DNA of 7,360 nucleotides from Gammaproteobacteria bacterium (GCA_002711495.1 PARM01000022.1:19995-27354); one strand, 5' to 3'. Shown: positions 1 through 6,975, numbered from the stretch's first letter. The notes: generated by a model not told the origin, from the sequence alone. A program made the numbers and translations.

Positions 1-2
1 CT

Positions 3-374
3 GATTATTCAAAATTTCTGTCTTTTCTAATTTATAGAGGAGCTGGCTTTGACCTTAAACTTAGCCAAAGTAGCTTTGACTTAATGCTGAGGGACCAGAC
101 TAGCGAAACGCTTGGAATAAATATGTTAACGGAGTCGCTTGGGAGACAAACAAAAGAGACCGTTCTGAGCTATGGTTTGGGCATAAAATTAGTTCAAAAG
201 CCAGAGCCAAGTAAAAAACTTGAATACGATTTTCTTTTTTGGAGTGGGGCATTCAACACTCACTTCTGGCTTGATCCAGATAAAAAGATATTTGGTATCT
301 TCATGACACAATTCAACCCTACCCGCTATCCAGTAGCCGAAAAAATTGACGAGCTGCTCGACAATCATTTTTAG
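3..374 (+). CDS. Class C beta-lactamase-family serine hydrolase, C-terminal fragment (5' end outside window)
   Basis: The reading frame is open from base 3 to a TAG at 372-374, giving 123 residues with no start that must be used. The ATG at 84 is internal, because homologous-looking sequence continues upstream of it. The fragment resembles the C-terminal third of the beta-lactamase/penicillin-binding-protein-like superfamily (Pfam Beta-lactamase, PF00144). It opens with a DYSKFL...GAGFD stretch typical of the helix before the last strands, then has a YGLGIKLV strand, then FWSGAFNTHFWLDP. In that last stretch the W-S-G takes the place of the (K/H)TG box, and the DP and following hydrophobic strand (FGIFMTQF) are characteristic. 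The catalytic SxxK and YxN motifs would lie upstream, outside the window. Such proteins are usually esterases, peptidases or lactonases rather than true antibiotic-resistance enzymes. The substrate and cellular location cannot be told from this part. The gene ends 8 bp before the sensor kinase and is probably co-transcribed with it. Confidence 0.82.
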   Translation, partial: DYSKFLSFLIYRGAGFDLKLSQSSFDLMLRDQTSETLGINMLTESLGRQTKETVLSYGLGIKLVQKPEPSKKLEYDFLFWSGAFNTHFWLDPDKKIFGIFMTQFNPTRYPVAEKIDELLDNHF

Positions 375-376
375 GA
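373..376 (+). promoter_or_regulatory. Ribosome binding site of the sensor kinase, overlapping the upstream stop codon
   Basis: AGGA begins inside the TAG stop of the serine hydrolase (372-374) and lies six bases before the ATG at 383. A ribosome terminating on the upstream gene would sit on this site, so translational coupling of the two genes is likely. The coupling is inferred from spacing only. Confidence 0.6.
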
Positions 377-382
377 TTATTT

Positions 383-3300
383 ATGCAAATAAGAACGTTG
401 GTGTTGGTACTTTCTGCAATAAGTACGGTGCTTGTAGCCGTCGTAGTCGGATACTTTTCGTTCAAGAGAGAGCAAGCGCAAAGCCAGGCGGATGTAACCA
501 CTCGGTGGGCGGTCTACTCTCAATCTTTGGATAGGGTTGTAAGAGACTCATTAAATCAATTAAAAACTTTCGGACCTGAGGGCGATAAGAATCTTTTCTG
601 GCGTCCTGAAAATGCTCAGCCCCTTAATTTTTCCAGAACTCAAAACCGTTCGAACTATTTTCAGGATTACAGCGCAGTAACAAGCGGCAAGATCGAAAAT
701 CCTTTGGTCAAATCGCTCATAGAACAAGACGATCTCGCTGAAGCTAATAGAATATTAAAGATTTTCTTTGGGCCCGCCTTGCAAAAAGGAGAAATTCTTT
801 TTTTCAATATCGTTGACGCGGAAACACTGGAACAAATAGTTTGCAAAAAGTCTCTTTTCGCTAGAAGTTATAATCCCTGTAACTCAATTTATGAAACGCT
901 GTATGTCGATGTGGGGTCCAGGTTCGATCTTTTTAAAAAGCTGTTGCAAACCGGCATGTCGTGGTCAGGACACATGCTTCATTCCACTAGCACTGAAGAT
1001 CGAAATAATCTTGTCTATTCGTTTCCTATAATCGTTGACGATCAAGTCAAACTCATTGTTCAAGTAGCGCAAACACTCGATCCGATCGTCGAAAAAGTGT
1101 CAGAGGAAATGCGTATTAGCGCTGCGCTGATTAACATGAATCGAAGTCCAGAATTTTATGCGCGCACGCAGCCAACAACTGCGCAGCTGTTGGCTTACGC
1201 GCACGATTATCATGCTCTTGGCATAGAAAATCTGGGTAGCCTTGCGAAGTCGTATGGGTTGATGAGAAAAGATACGGACTCAAATAAAAGCTCTGCCGAT
1301 CTGGATATGTTCAAGAACCGCTACATGCTCTTTGAATCATTGGGTATCGAGGTAATGTTCTTCCCGTTGTCAAGGAACTTGGGGGGGCCTCTTGAGGGAA
1401 CAGTTATAGCGTTATATCGAAATGTCGAAGATTTGATTGCACAAAAGAAAACGTATACCAATAACATGGTAGCGCTCTCCGCGGCATCGTTCCTCTTCGT
1501 ATTGGTACTGATGTTTTTAACTCAGCGTTCACTATTATCGGGTTTAGGCAGTGCAATTTTTGTTTTGAAGGAACTTACGGACGGAAATACCGACGTTGAA
1601 ATACAGAGAAGAAAAGGAATACTTCAAAGCGATAATGATGAGGTGGGTAGGCTGGTGTCTGCCCTGACTGATTATAAAGACAGGCTTCTGGAGCTTGATT
1701 TAGTAAGAGAAAAGCAACTAGAGGACAAGAAAAAAAGAGATCGACTCATTATCGAAAAAATGGGTGTGCTAGCTAGCCAACTAGAGGGCGAAGCTCAAGC
1801 TCTTCTGCGTGCAGACATACTCGAGATAAATAAAATGTCTCAAGATGTCTCTGCGGAGCAGGGAGATCAATTAATGGCGGTAGCTTTCGACAGAATGTCT
1901 GATCAAGTCTCAGAATTGATTCAGGCAAGGACATCAGAACTTGAATCGGCTGTAGCTGAAACAGAAGAAGCTAACCTTGCGAAAAGTAAATTCCTTGCAA
2001 ACATGAGCCATGAGCTTAGGACACCATTAAACGCAATAATAGGTTATAGCGAACTTTTAGCTGAAGATGCGGAAGATGAGGGTCTAGATGCAATGTTGGA
2101 AGACCTAAAAAAGATCAACGATTCTGGTAAACACTTGCTAAGTCTAATTAACGATATTTTGGATATCTCTAAAATAGAAGCAGGTAAGCTAGAAATGTTC
2201 ATATCAGAGTTTGATTTGAATTCTGTTATCAATATCCTTCGAAGCGTTGGCGCTCCATTAGCGGAAAAGCAAAAAAACGATCTGATTTTCGAAATAGATG
2301 ATGACCTCGGTTTGATGAAAAGCGATGAGACAAGGCTTCGGCAATGTCTACTAAATCTTCTTAGTAATGCTTGTAAGTTCACTGAGTCTGGGGAGGTTAG
2401 GCTCACGGCCCGATCTTTAGAAAAGGAAGGCGTTGAATTTATTGTTTTTTCGATTGCGGATACGGGTATCGGCATGAACGAGAAGCAGTTAGAGAAAGTG
2501 TTTAATGAATTCACTCAGGCCGAAGATGACACAACCTCAAAGTTTGGTGGTACGGGACTTGGCTTAAGTATTACAAAACAACTCGTTGAAATGATGGGAG
2601 GTTCTATAAGCGCTAGTAGCTCTCTGGGTGAAGGCTCGACTTTTCTAATAGAAGTACCAAGAAACGTATCTTCGGGAGACATTTTATCTGAGGAGCAAGA
2701 CCTCCAAATTTCTCTAAGAGAGGAAAGAGAAAGTTTTGGGAAAAAGTCAGTCCTAGTCATTGATGATGATATAAAAGTTCATGAGCTGCTTGAGAGAAAC
2801 TTAGGCAACGATTACTCGCTATCCTTTGCTAAGGATGGTGTTCAAGGAATGGAAAAGGTTAGGACCGAGTTCCCAGATTTGATAATACTGGATGTCTTGA
2901 TGCCCAAAAAAGATGGCTGGGCTGTCCTCGATGAGCTTCAGTCGGATAGTGAGCTAAAGTCAATTCCCGTGATCATGCTTAGTATGGTGGACGACGATGG
3001 TAAGGCAATGCCCCTTGGAGCGTCAGCTCATTTTACTAAACCCGTAGATAGGAGGGTTCTAGCCGAGGAAATTTCAAGTCTTTTTTCACAGGGAATTGCA
3101 GGTAAAAAGGTTTTGGTGATCGATGATGATGCAAATGCTAGAGAGCTGATCTCGAGAGCCCTGGTTTCAGAGGGTTTTGCTGTTTTGCAAGCAGATAATG
3201 GAAAGCACGGCCTCTCGATGCTCTCGGACGATCTGGATCTTATTATTTTAGACCTTTCAATGCCAGTTATGGATGGTTTCGAGTTTTTGACTAGATTCAA

Positions 3301-3460
3301 TGCATTGGATGGTTATAGCAAGTGTAAGGTAGTAATTTGTAGCGGGATGGATTTAGATGAAACTTTACGCCAAACCCTTTCATCACTTTACGCAGGTTTC
3401 GTAGATAAAAAATCCTCGAGCATCTCTGATGAGTTAAGAACATTACTTTCTAAAATATAG
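383..3460 (+). CDS. Membrane-bound hybrid sensor histidine kinase with two C-terminal receiver domains
   Basis: This 1025-residue inner-membrane protein should autophosphorylate in response to a periplasmic signal and pass the phosphate to its receivers or a partner. Visible order: TM1 (about 5-25), periplasmic region (about 27-360), TM2 (about 361-380), HAMP (about 382-437, with a DEVG motif at 419-422) and a charged coiled coil (about 438-535). HisKA follows, with the H-box MSHELRTPLN and phospho-acceptor His543. HATPase_c (about 645-760) has the N-box (N658, N662), G1 DTGIG (693-697), the F-box VFNEF and G2 GGTGLGL (722-728). REC1 (about 788-903) has acidic D794/D795, phospho-acceptor D837, S867 and K886-P887. 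REC2 (about 908-1025) has D914/D915, D957, S987 and K1009, but Lys instead of Pro at 1010. All catalytic residues appear intact. There is no HPt or DNA-binding domain. The only two cysteines of the periplasmic part are C154 and C166. The start is supported by AGGA at 373-376. It is probably co-expressed with the upstream serine hydrolase, and the likely partner is the facing response regulator. The stimulus is unknown. Confidence 0.96.
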   Translation: MQIRTLVLVLSAISTVLVAVVVGYFSFKREQAQSQADVTTRWAVYSQSLDRVVRDSLNQLKTFGPEGDKNLFWRPENAQPLNFSRTQNRSNYFQDYSAVTSGKIENPLVKSLIEQDDLAEANRILKIFFGPALQKGEILFFNIVDAETLEQIVCKKSLFARSYNPCNSIYETLYVDVGSRFDLFKKLLQTGMSWSGHMLHSTSTEDRNNLVYSFPIIVDDQVKLIVQVAQTLDPIVEKVSEEMRISAALINMNRSPEFYARTQPTTAQLLAYAHDYHALGIENLGSLAKSYGLMRKDTDSNKSSADLDMFKNRYMLFESLGIEVMFFPLSRNLGGPLEGTVIALYRNVEDLIAQKKTYTNNMVALSAASFLFVLVLMFLTQRSLLSGLGSAIFVLKELTDGNTDVEIQRRKGILQSDNDEVGRLVSALTDYKDRLLELDLVREKQLEDKKKRDRLIIEKMGVLASQLEGEAQALLRADILEINKMSQDVSAEQGDQLMAVAFDRMSDQVSELIQARTSELESAVAETEEANLAKSKFLANMSHELRTPLNAIIGYSELLAEDAEDEGLDAMLEDLKKINDSGKHLLSLINDILDISKIEAGKLEMFISEFDLNSVINILRSVGAPLAEKQKNDLIFEIDDDLGLMKSDETRLRQCLLNLLSNACKFTESGEVRLTARSLEKEGVEFIVFSIADTGIGMNEKQLEKVFNEFTQAEDDTTSKFGGTGLGLSITKQLVEMMGGSISASSSLGEGSTFLIEVPRNVSSGDILSEEQDLQISLREERESFGKKSVLVIDDDIKVHELLERNLGNDYSLSFAKDGVQGMEKVRTEFPDLIILDVLMPKKDGWAVLDELQSDSELKSIPVIMLSMVDDDGKAMPLGASAHFTKPVDRRVLAEEISSLFSQGIAGKKVLVIDDDANARELISRALVSEGFAVLQADNGKHGLSMLSDDLDLIILDLSMPVMDGFEFLTRFNALDGYSKCKVVICSGMDLDETLRQTLSSLYAGFVDKKSSSISDELRTLLSKI

Positions 3461-3470
3461 CTGGATAGCA

Positions 3471-3833
3471 TTAGTTTACTAACCTCTCTATTTTCTCTAG
3501 TAACCGTTTGAAATCCACTGGTTTTGTGTCGAAATCGTCAGCGCCCACTCCGAGAGCCTTTTCCCTGTCCTGTTCTAGCGCGTGGGCAGTTAGTGCAATG
3601 ATTGGCACGTCTCTTGTTTTCGGGTCGTCTTTCGCTTTTTTCGTTGCTTCCCAACCGTCCATCACTGGAAGACCTATATCCATGAGCACGACATCCGGTT
3701 TCAGATTCCCGATTTTCTCGAGACCTTCCTTCCCGTCTTCTGCAAATTCAATTTGATAACCTTTTTTGATGAGACGCCGTGAAAGCATGTCTCGATTTAA
3801 TTCGTTGTCCTCTACGATAAGTATCGTGGCCAT
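3471..3833 (-). CDS. Single-domain response regulator (CheY/DivK-like)
   Basis: This 120-residue protein is one complete receiver domain with no output domain. It should act in the cytoplasm as a phosphate shuttle or by protein-protein contact. Conserved residues are all present: acidic pocket E8/D9 (ILIVEDN), phospho-acceptor D52 in LMDIGLPVMDGWEA, switch threonine T82 (ALTAHA), aromatic F101 and K104-P105 (DTKPVDF). The NELNRDMLSRRL helix and DTKPV ending resemble stand-alone regulators commonly encoded next to hybrid kinases of the type found here, which makes the convergent kinase the likely partner. The ATG at 3833 is preceded by GAGGA about four bases upstream, supporting the start. Its stop codon is 10 bp from the kinase stop, so the two mRNAs probably overlap at their 3' ends. 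It is also 81 bp downstream of the LLM gene on the same strand and could receive read-through transcription. Family assignment is secure; pairing is inferred from position. Confidence 0.95.
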   Translation of the reverse strand: MATILIVEDNELNRDMLSRRLIKKGYQIEFAEDGKEGLEKIGNLKPDVVLMDIGLPVMDGWEATKKAKDDPKTRDVPIIALTAHALEQDREKALGVGADDFDTKPVDFKRLLEKIERLVN

Positions 3834-3880
3834 AATTTCCTCAATTCTAGAGCCTATTGACTAACTTAATAAAACCTTGA

Positions 3881-3912
3881 GCCCCTTTCAACTTAGCGCT
3901 CTTGAAAAAGGC
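3881..3912 (-). terminator. Hairpin after the LLM oxidoreductase gene, possible weak terminator or attenuator
   Basis: On the transcribed (-) strand, GCCTTTTTCAA (3912-3902) can pair with TTGAAAGGGGC (3891-3881) over 11 bp, including two G-U pairs, around a 10-base loop. It begins two bases after the LLM stop codon. A T-rich stretch (TTTTATT) follows, but only after a six-base gap (TCAAGG), so it is not a textbook intrinsic terminator. It could reduce read-through into the response regulator gene or protect the upstream mRNA end. Confidence 0.4.
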
Positions 3913-3914
3913 AA

Positions 3915-4898
3915 TTAAACACTAGATGAGAAGACAGCTTGCATGGTTTCTAGCGCAACCTTCTCCCTGTTTTCGCCCCAGGGCATAGGCATTAAAATCG
4001 GTTGCTCGACACCCGCCTTTGTGTAGCTGTCAACAAAATCTTTTACCTCAGCCGCGGTACCGATAAAGTCAATCGCTTGAATCATTTTGTCCGAGATCGC
4101 TGAAAGCGCACCTTCTCTATCCTTATTTATTTGTTTTTCTCTCAACTCAGTGATTTCATCTTCGAATCCAGCCTCTTTAAACATTTTTGCGTAACCATCT
4201 GCCATCGCGTAGTTGAAAAGATCTTTTCTCGCAGATGTTTGGGCTTTTTCGAACTCTGAGACTGAAGCATGCACGTAGGCAAAAATCTTTGCACTACCGC
4301 CTTCTCGAACTTTGTTCACAGAGTATTTGACGTGAGACGCAGGAAGATAATTTAGCAAAACCCCGTCGGCAATCTCCCCACCGAGTTTAAGCATTTGCGG
4401 ATTGAGCGCGGCCGTTATAATTTTTGGTTTCTTCCCTTCAAGCCTTAAACCCAGCCTAAATCTTTTAGTTGAAAAATAATCGCCTTCAAATGAGACCGAG
4501 TCTCCTGAGAAACATTCCCGGAGCAACGCGACATATTCCCGCATCATGCGAATAGGCTTGTCGGTCGCATTTAAACCGTGTTGTTTTAAGATTCCAGGCG
4601 CTGAAACGCCTACACCCAAGAATATCTCTGCTTCAGGGTTAATTGCCTGAAGGGATGCTGCCGACATGGCTGCTAAAGTGGGAGAGCGAAGCTGGATAGG
4701 AATAATCCCTGTTCCAAGATTAAGCTTAGGGGCCGCTACCGAAGCAGCGCCTAAAAGCGTAAATGCGTCTGTTCCGTTTGCTTCAACCGTCCAAAAAGAA
4801 TTAAAGCCCATTTCTTCTGCTTGCCGGGCGATTGTTGGGACTTTTTTTGCCCCCAATACTCCCAGGCTGCCAAAGGTAACGCCAATATCAGTTTTCAT
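3915..4898 (-). CDS. LLM-class (luciferase-like) flavin- or F420-dependent oxidoreductase
   Basis: This 327-residue protein of the bacterial luciferase-like monooxygenase superfamily (Pfam PF00296) has a TIM-barrel fold and is cytoplasmic, with no signal peptide. Members transfer hydride or oxygen using reduced FMN or coenzyme F420. Supporting motifs are the N-terminal strand DIGVTFGSLG, the helix ARQAEEMGFNSFWTVE, then LGTGIIPIQLRSPTLAAMSA (61-80) typical of the F420-annotated subfamilies. Further on are LGVGVS (94-99) and the cofactor-phosphate region AALNPQMLKLGGEIADGVLLN at 163-183. The C-terminal FIGTAAEVKDFVDSYTKAGV (279-298) is a common ending helix. Length is normal for the family. 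The ATG at 4898 follows AGGA by four bases. It lies 61 bp behind the VOC gene and is probably in its transcript. The sequence alone does not decide between F420 and FMN, and the substrate is unknown. Many automatic pipelines would call it an F420-dependent oxidoreductase. Confidence 0.9.
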   Translation of the reverse strand: MKTDIGVTFGSLGVLGAKKVPTIARQAEEMGFNSFWTVEANGTDAFTLLGAASVAAPKLNLGTGIIPIQLRSPTLAAMSAASLQAINPEAEIFLGVGVSAPGILKQHGLNATDKPIRMMREYVALLRECFSGDSVSFEGDYFSTKRFRLGLRLEGKKPKIITAALNPQMLKLGGEIADGVLLNYLPASHVKYSVNKVREGGSAKIFAYVHASVSEFEKAQTSARKDLFNYAMADGYAKMFKEAGFEDEITELREKQINKDREGALSAISDKMIQAIDFIGTAAEVKDFVDSYTKAGVEQPILMPMPWGENREKVALETMQAVFSSSV

Positions 4899-4959
4899 AA
4901 GGTCCTACTTTTTCAGGTTTTCCAAAATCGCTGGAATTAAAAGAAAGTTGATCTGAATT

Positions 4960-5499
4960 TCAGCCGGTGAGCTCTGCCATAGTTCTTAACGGCTTTGTTC
5001 CATCCCACTCATCCGCGGCTTTTTTTATAAGGCTAAATAGCCCTAAAATCCCGTCGTTTCGCTCAATCAATTCGACCATGTTGCCCGATACCTCTGCTGT
5101 ATCAAAGTAACAAATGTTTGTATCTTTTCCCATGTCCATTGCGATGTCATGACTTGAAGATAGAAAACTCTTGTCTGCGTGGTAATCATCTGACCAGATC
5201 CCGACGTGATGAAAAGCAGTTTTTTCTGGCGCTACGACGTCATGATAAACATTAGGTTCTTTTGAGTTTACTTCTATCAGCTCTATTTGTCCTTCTTTGC
5301 TTTGTGCCCATGCAAGTCGCATCCGCAAAATTCCATCACCGCCTCTATATTGGAACCCATCGTATTGGCGTGAATCAACTTCGCTTAAAAAAAACGGACC
5401 TATCCCTAGACTTTCTGTCCAGTATTTTACGGCGATCTCTAGATTAGGTACATGCCATGCGTATTGGAAGGGTGCTCCTGGCGCGCTTAAACTTTTCAT
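4960..5499 (-). CDS. VOC-superfamily (glyoxalase/dioxygenase-fold) protein
   Basis: This small cytoplasmic protein of two betaalphabetabetabeta modules resembles the Glyoxalase_4-like VOC family. In numbering from the upstream ATG (5508), H19 (YAWHVPN), E76 (QIELIE), H101 (FHHVGIW) and E146 (NMVELIE) sit where the four metal ligands of VOC enzymes are normally found, so a divalent-metal enzyme is likely. Family members include glyoxalases, epimerases, extradiol dioxygenases and isomerases; the reaction here cannot be assigned. Two in-frame ATGs exist, at 5508 and 5499. The strong AAGGAG at 5514-5509 directly abuts the first ATG, leaving no spacer, but is nine bases from the second. I therefore prefer 5499 (179 residues; 182 if 5508 is used). 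It lies between the MFS transporter and LLM genes on the same strand, and probably acts in the same pathway. Confidence 0.9.
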   Translation of the reverse strand: MKSLSAPGAPFQYAWHVPNLEIAVKYWTESLGIGPFFLSEVDSRQYDGFQYRGGDGILRMRLAWAQSKEGQIELIEVNSKEPNVYHDVVAPEKTAFHHVGIWSDDYHADKSFLSSSHDIAMDMGKDTNICYFDTAEVSGNMVELIERNDGILGLFSLIKKAADEWDGTKPLRTMAELTG

Positions 5500-5508
5500 T
5501 TTTGTCAT

Positions 5509-5514
5509 CTCCTT
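5509..5514 (-). promoter_or_regulatory. Shine-Dalgarno sequence that decides the VOC gene start
   Basis: AAGGAG on the - strand touches the ATG at 5508 with no spacer and lies nine bases from the in-frame ATG at 5499. Initiation normally needs a spacer of about 5-9 bases, so the second ATG is favoured. Confidence 0.7.
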
Positions 5515-5568
5515 AAGTTTTGCAAATAACCAAATTATTTTGATTGAATAATACTTCTGCTCCGAAAT

Positions 5569-6858
5569 TTATTTTTGCTGCGAATCTTTTTCCCAGTTCT
5601 CCGTATTTTTCATTGTCAAAGCGTAGTGGTTTCTCCCGAGCTGCAAAAGCACCACGCCACTTATTCCAAAGAAACATGTCATAGTGATCATCGAATAACG
5701 CACCCCCTCCGTGCCTGGAAAAATGTATTCATTAAACGCGCCAGCGAGTGGGGGACCAAACATCATCCCTATTGCCCCAGTTAACATGTAAACCGCGGCG
5801 ACTCGCGCACGAAGGTGCGGGGGAGTAATTACCGGCAGTGCACCCGCTGCAATCCCAAAAGGAGAGTTTACGGCCGCCAACGCGGGTGCGTAAAAGACAA
5901 ACGCCCAGAATGGAGACGGCGCAATCTGAATGATTAAGACTGCAGGAATAGTTATTAAGCCCCCGAGCATTCCAGCTGTTATGTTCGCGTCTCGATGGCC
6001 TTTCTTACTCAACACTCTGGCAACGTAAGCGACTAGAAAAGGCCCCATTGGTCCAAAGAATATGAAAATCCAGCCAAATATCTGGGAGGCCTCGGCCGCA
6101 TTCATTCCATGCACCCTCACAAAGAAAGTAATGCTCCAAAAAACGAACGCATATCCTGTTAAAACAAGAGAGAGGTTACCTAGGTGATGGAAAAAGATTG
6201 TTCTGAAATTATGCTTGTAAAAATTTATTAGTTCCTCGGTATCACTTGACGTTTCTGAATCTCTTGAAAATGGTCTTCTGCCTGGTTCACGAATTACCAG
6301 AATCATGAAAGAAAGCAAAATTCCGGGTAAGCCTAAGTAGACAAAAGTCTGCTGCCATGGCGCGAGCTCTCCGAAATAGGGTAGAACAAGCGGTGGAGAC
6401 TCTCCGACTAGCTGTAAGACCATGCCACCTATTACAAAAGCTATTCCCGTACCAACAATGGGGCCTGCTTGAAAGATGCTGATCGCAAGCGGCAAATCCT
6501 CTCTTGGGAAATAGTCTCCGAGAAGAGACGTCGTCGTTGGAGAAAGGGTGGCTTCGCCTATTCCCACTCCAATTCTAGCAAGGAATATCTGCCAATAATT
6601 TTTTGTTAAACCGCACGCTATTGTCATCAACGACCAAAAAAAAATTCCTATCGCAATGACATGTTTTCTACTCTTTTTATCTGCTATCGTTGCTATTGGG
6701 ATCGCAGCAAATGCGTAGAAAAGAGCGAAGACCCCGTATAGCCAACCTATCTCGGTGTCACCTACGTCAAGATCTTTTTGCATTGGTTCTACAACGATTG
6801 CCACAACTTGCCGATCGATGAAAGCGACTAGCGAAGCAATGATAAGAACAAACACCAC
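5569..6858 (-). CDS. Spinster-type major facilitator superfamily (MFS) transporter
   Basis: This 429-residue (from the GTG at 6858) polytopic inner-membrane protein should have about 12 membrane segments and a central cytoplasmic loop around 188-222, rich in charged residues. It carries spinster-like MFS signatures: FIDRQ in TM1 (D15, R16), LYGVFALFYAFAAIPIATIADKKSRK as the TM2-loop motif A region (D60), and ARIGVGIGEATLSPTTTSLL (94-113) with R95 and E102. The second half has SPFGIAAGALPVITPPHLRARVAAVY near TM10. It most likely moves an organic solute by proton symport or antiport; the substrate is unknown. The first standard start codons are adjacent GTGs (6858, 6855) without a recognisable SD. 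The reading frame stays open upstream to 6934 and encodes FPPRRYAWF, a cytoplasmic lead-in that fits this family. Translation may therefore begin at a non-standard codon upstream (ATC at 6906, giving 445 residues). It heads the probable MFS-VOC-LLM transcript and diverges from the SDR gene. Confidence 0.93.
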   Translation of the reverse strand: MVFVLIIASLVAFIDRQVVAIVVEPMQKDLDVGDTEIGWLYGVFALFYAFAAIPIATIADKKSRKHVIAIGIFFWSLMTIACGLTKNYWQIFLARIGVGIGEATLSPTTTSLLGDYFPREDLPLAISIFQAGPIVGTGIAFVIGGMVLQLVGESPPLVLPYFGELAPWQQTFVYLGLPGILLSFMILVIREPGRRPFSRDSETSSDTEELINFYKHNFRTIFFHHLGNLSLVLTGYAFVFWSITFFVRVHGMNAAEASQIFGWIFIFFGPMGPFLVAYVARVLSKKGHRDANITAGMLGGLITIPAVLIIQIAPSPFWAFVFYAPALAAVNSPFGIAAGALPVITPPHLRARVAAVYMLTGAIGMMFGPPLAGAFNEYIFPGTEGVRYSMITMTCFFGISGVVLLQLGRNHYALTMKNTENWEKDSQQK

Positions 6859-6903
6859 GAACCAGGCATACCGCCGAGGCGGAAAGGGAGGGAAATCGTT
6901 ATC

Positions 6904-6919
6904 GATGAGTGAAATCCTT
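6904..6919 (-). promoter_or_regulatory. Candidate non-AUG initiation site for the MFS transporter (ATC with Shine-Dalgarno)
   Basis: On the - strand AAGGA (6919-6915) is followed by an eight-base spacer and ATC (6906-6904), in frame with the transporter. No ATG, GTG or TTG exists in frame between the TAG at 6936-6934 and the GTG at 6858. An ATT at 6915 is a second rare-start candidate, with GGAGA 12 bases ahead. The evidence is spacing plus family-like coding upstream of the GTG; a base error in the sequence would explain it equally well. Confidence 0.35.
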
Positions 6920-6975
6920 GCGTTTAATCTCCGCTAATTTCGCAGCAAAAACTTCAGAAAAGCAAGGGATTATTC

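Noticed and set aside
84..374. ATG at 84 as the start of a complete 96-residue gene
   Set aside because: Family-like sequence continues in frame to the window edge and there is no SD at the ATG, so this is the tail of a longer gene.
2044..2514. 156-residue open frame on the - strand inside the kinase
   Set aside because: It lies antisense to the well-conserved HisKA/HATPase_c region, is Ser-rich with no recognisable domain, and is explained as a shadow of the coding strand.
3837..3862. Promoter for the response regulator (TAGAAT-like hexamer on the - strand)
   Set aside because: It lies too close to the ATG, would leave the SD at the very start of the mRNA, and has no -35 match.
5520..5550. 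AT-rich imperfect hairpin between the MFS and VOC genes
   Set aside because: Short stem with a bulge, no G-C content and no T-run; expected by chance in AT-rich intergenic DNA.
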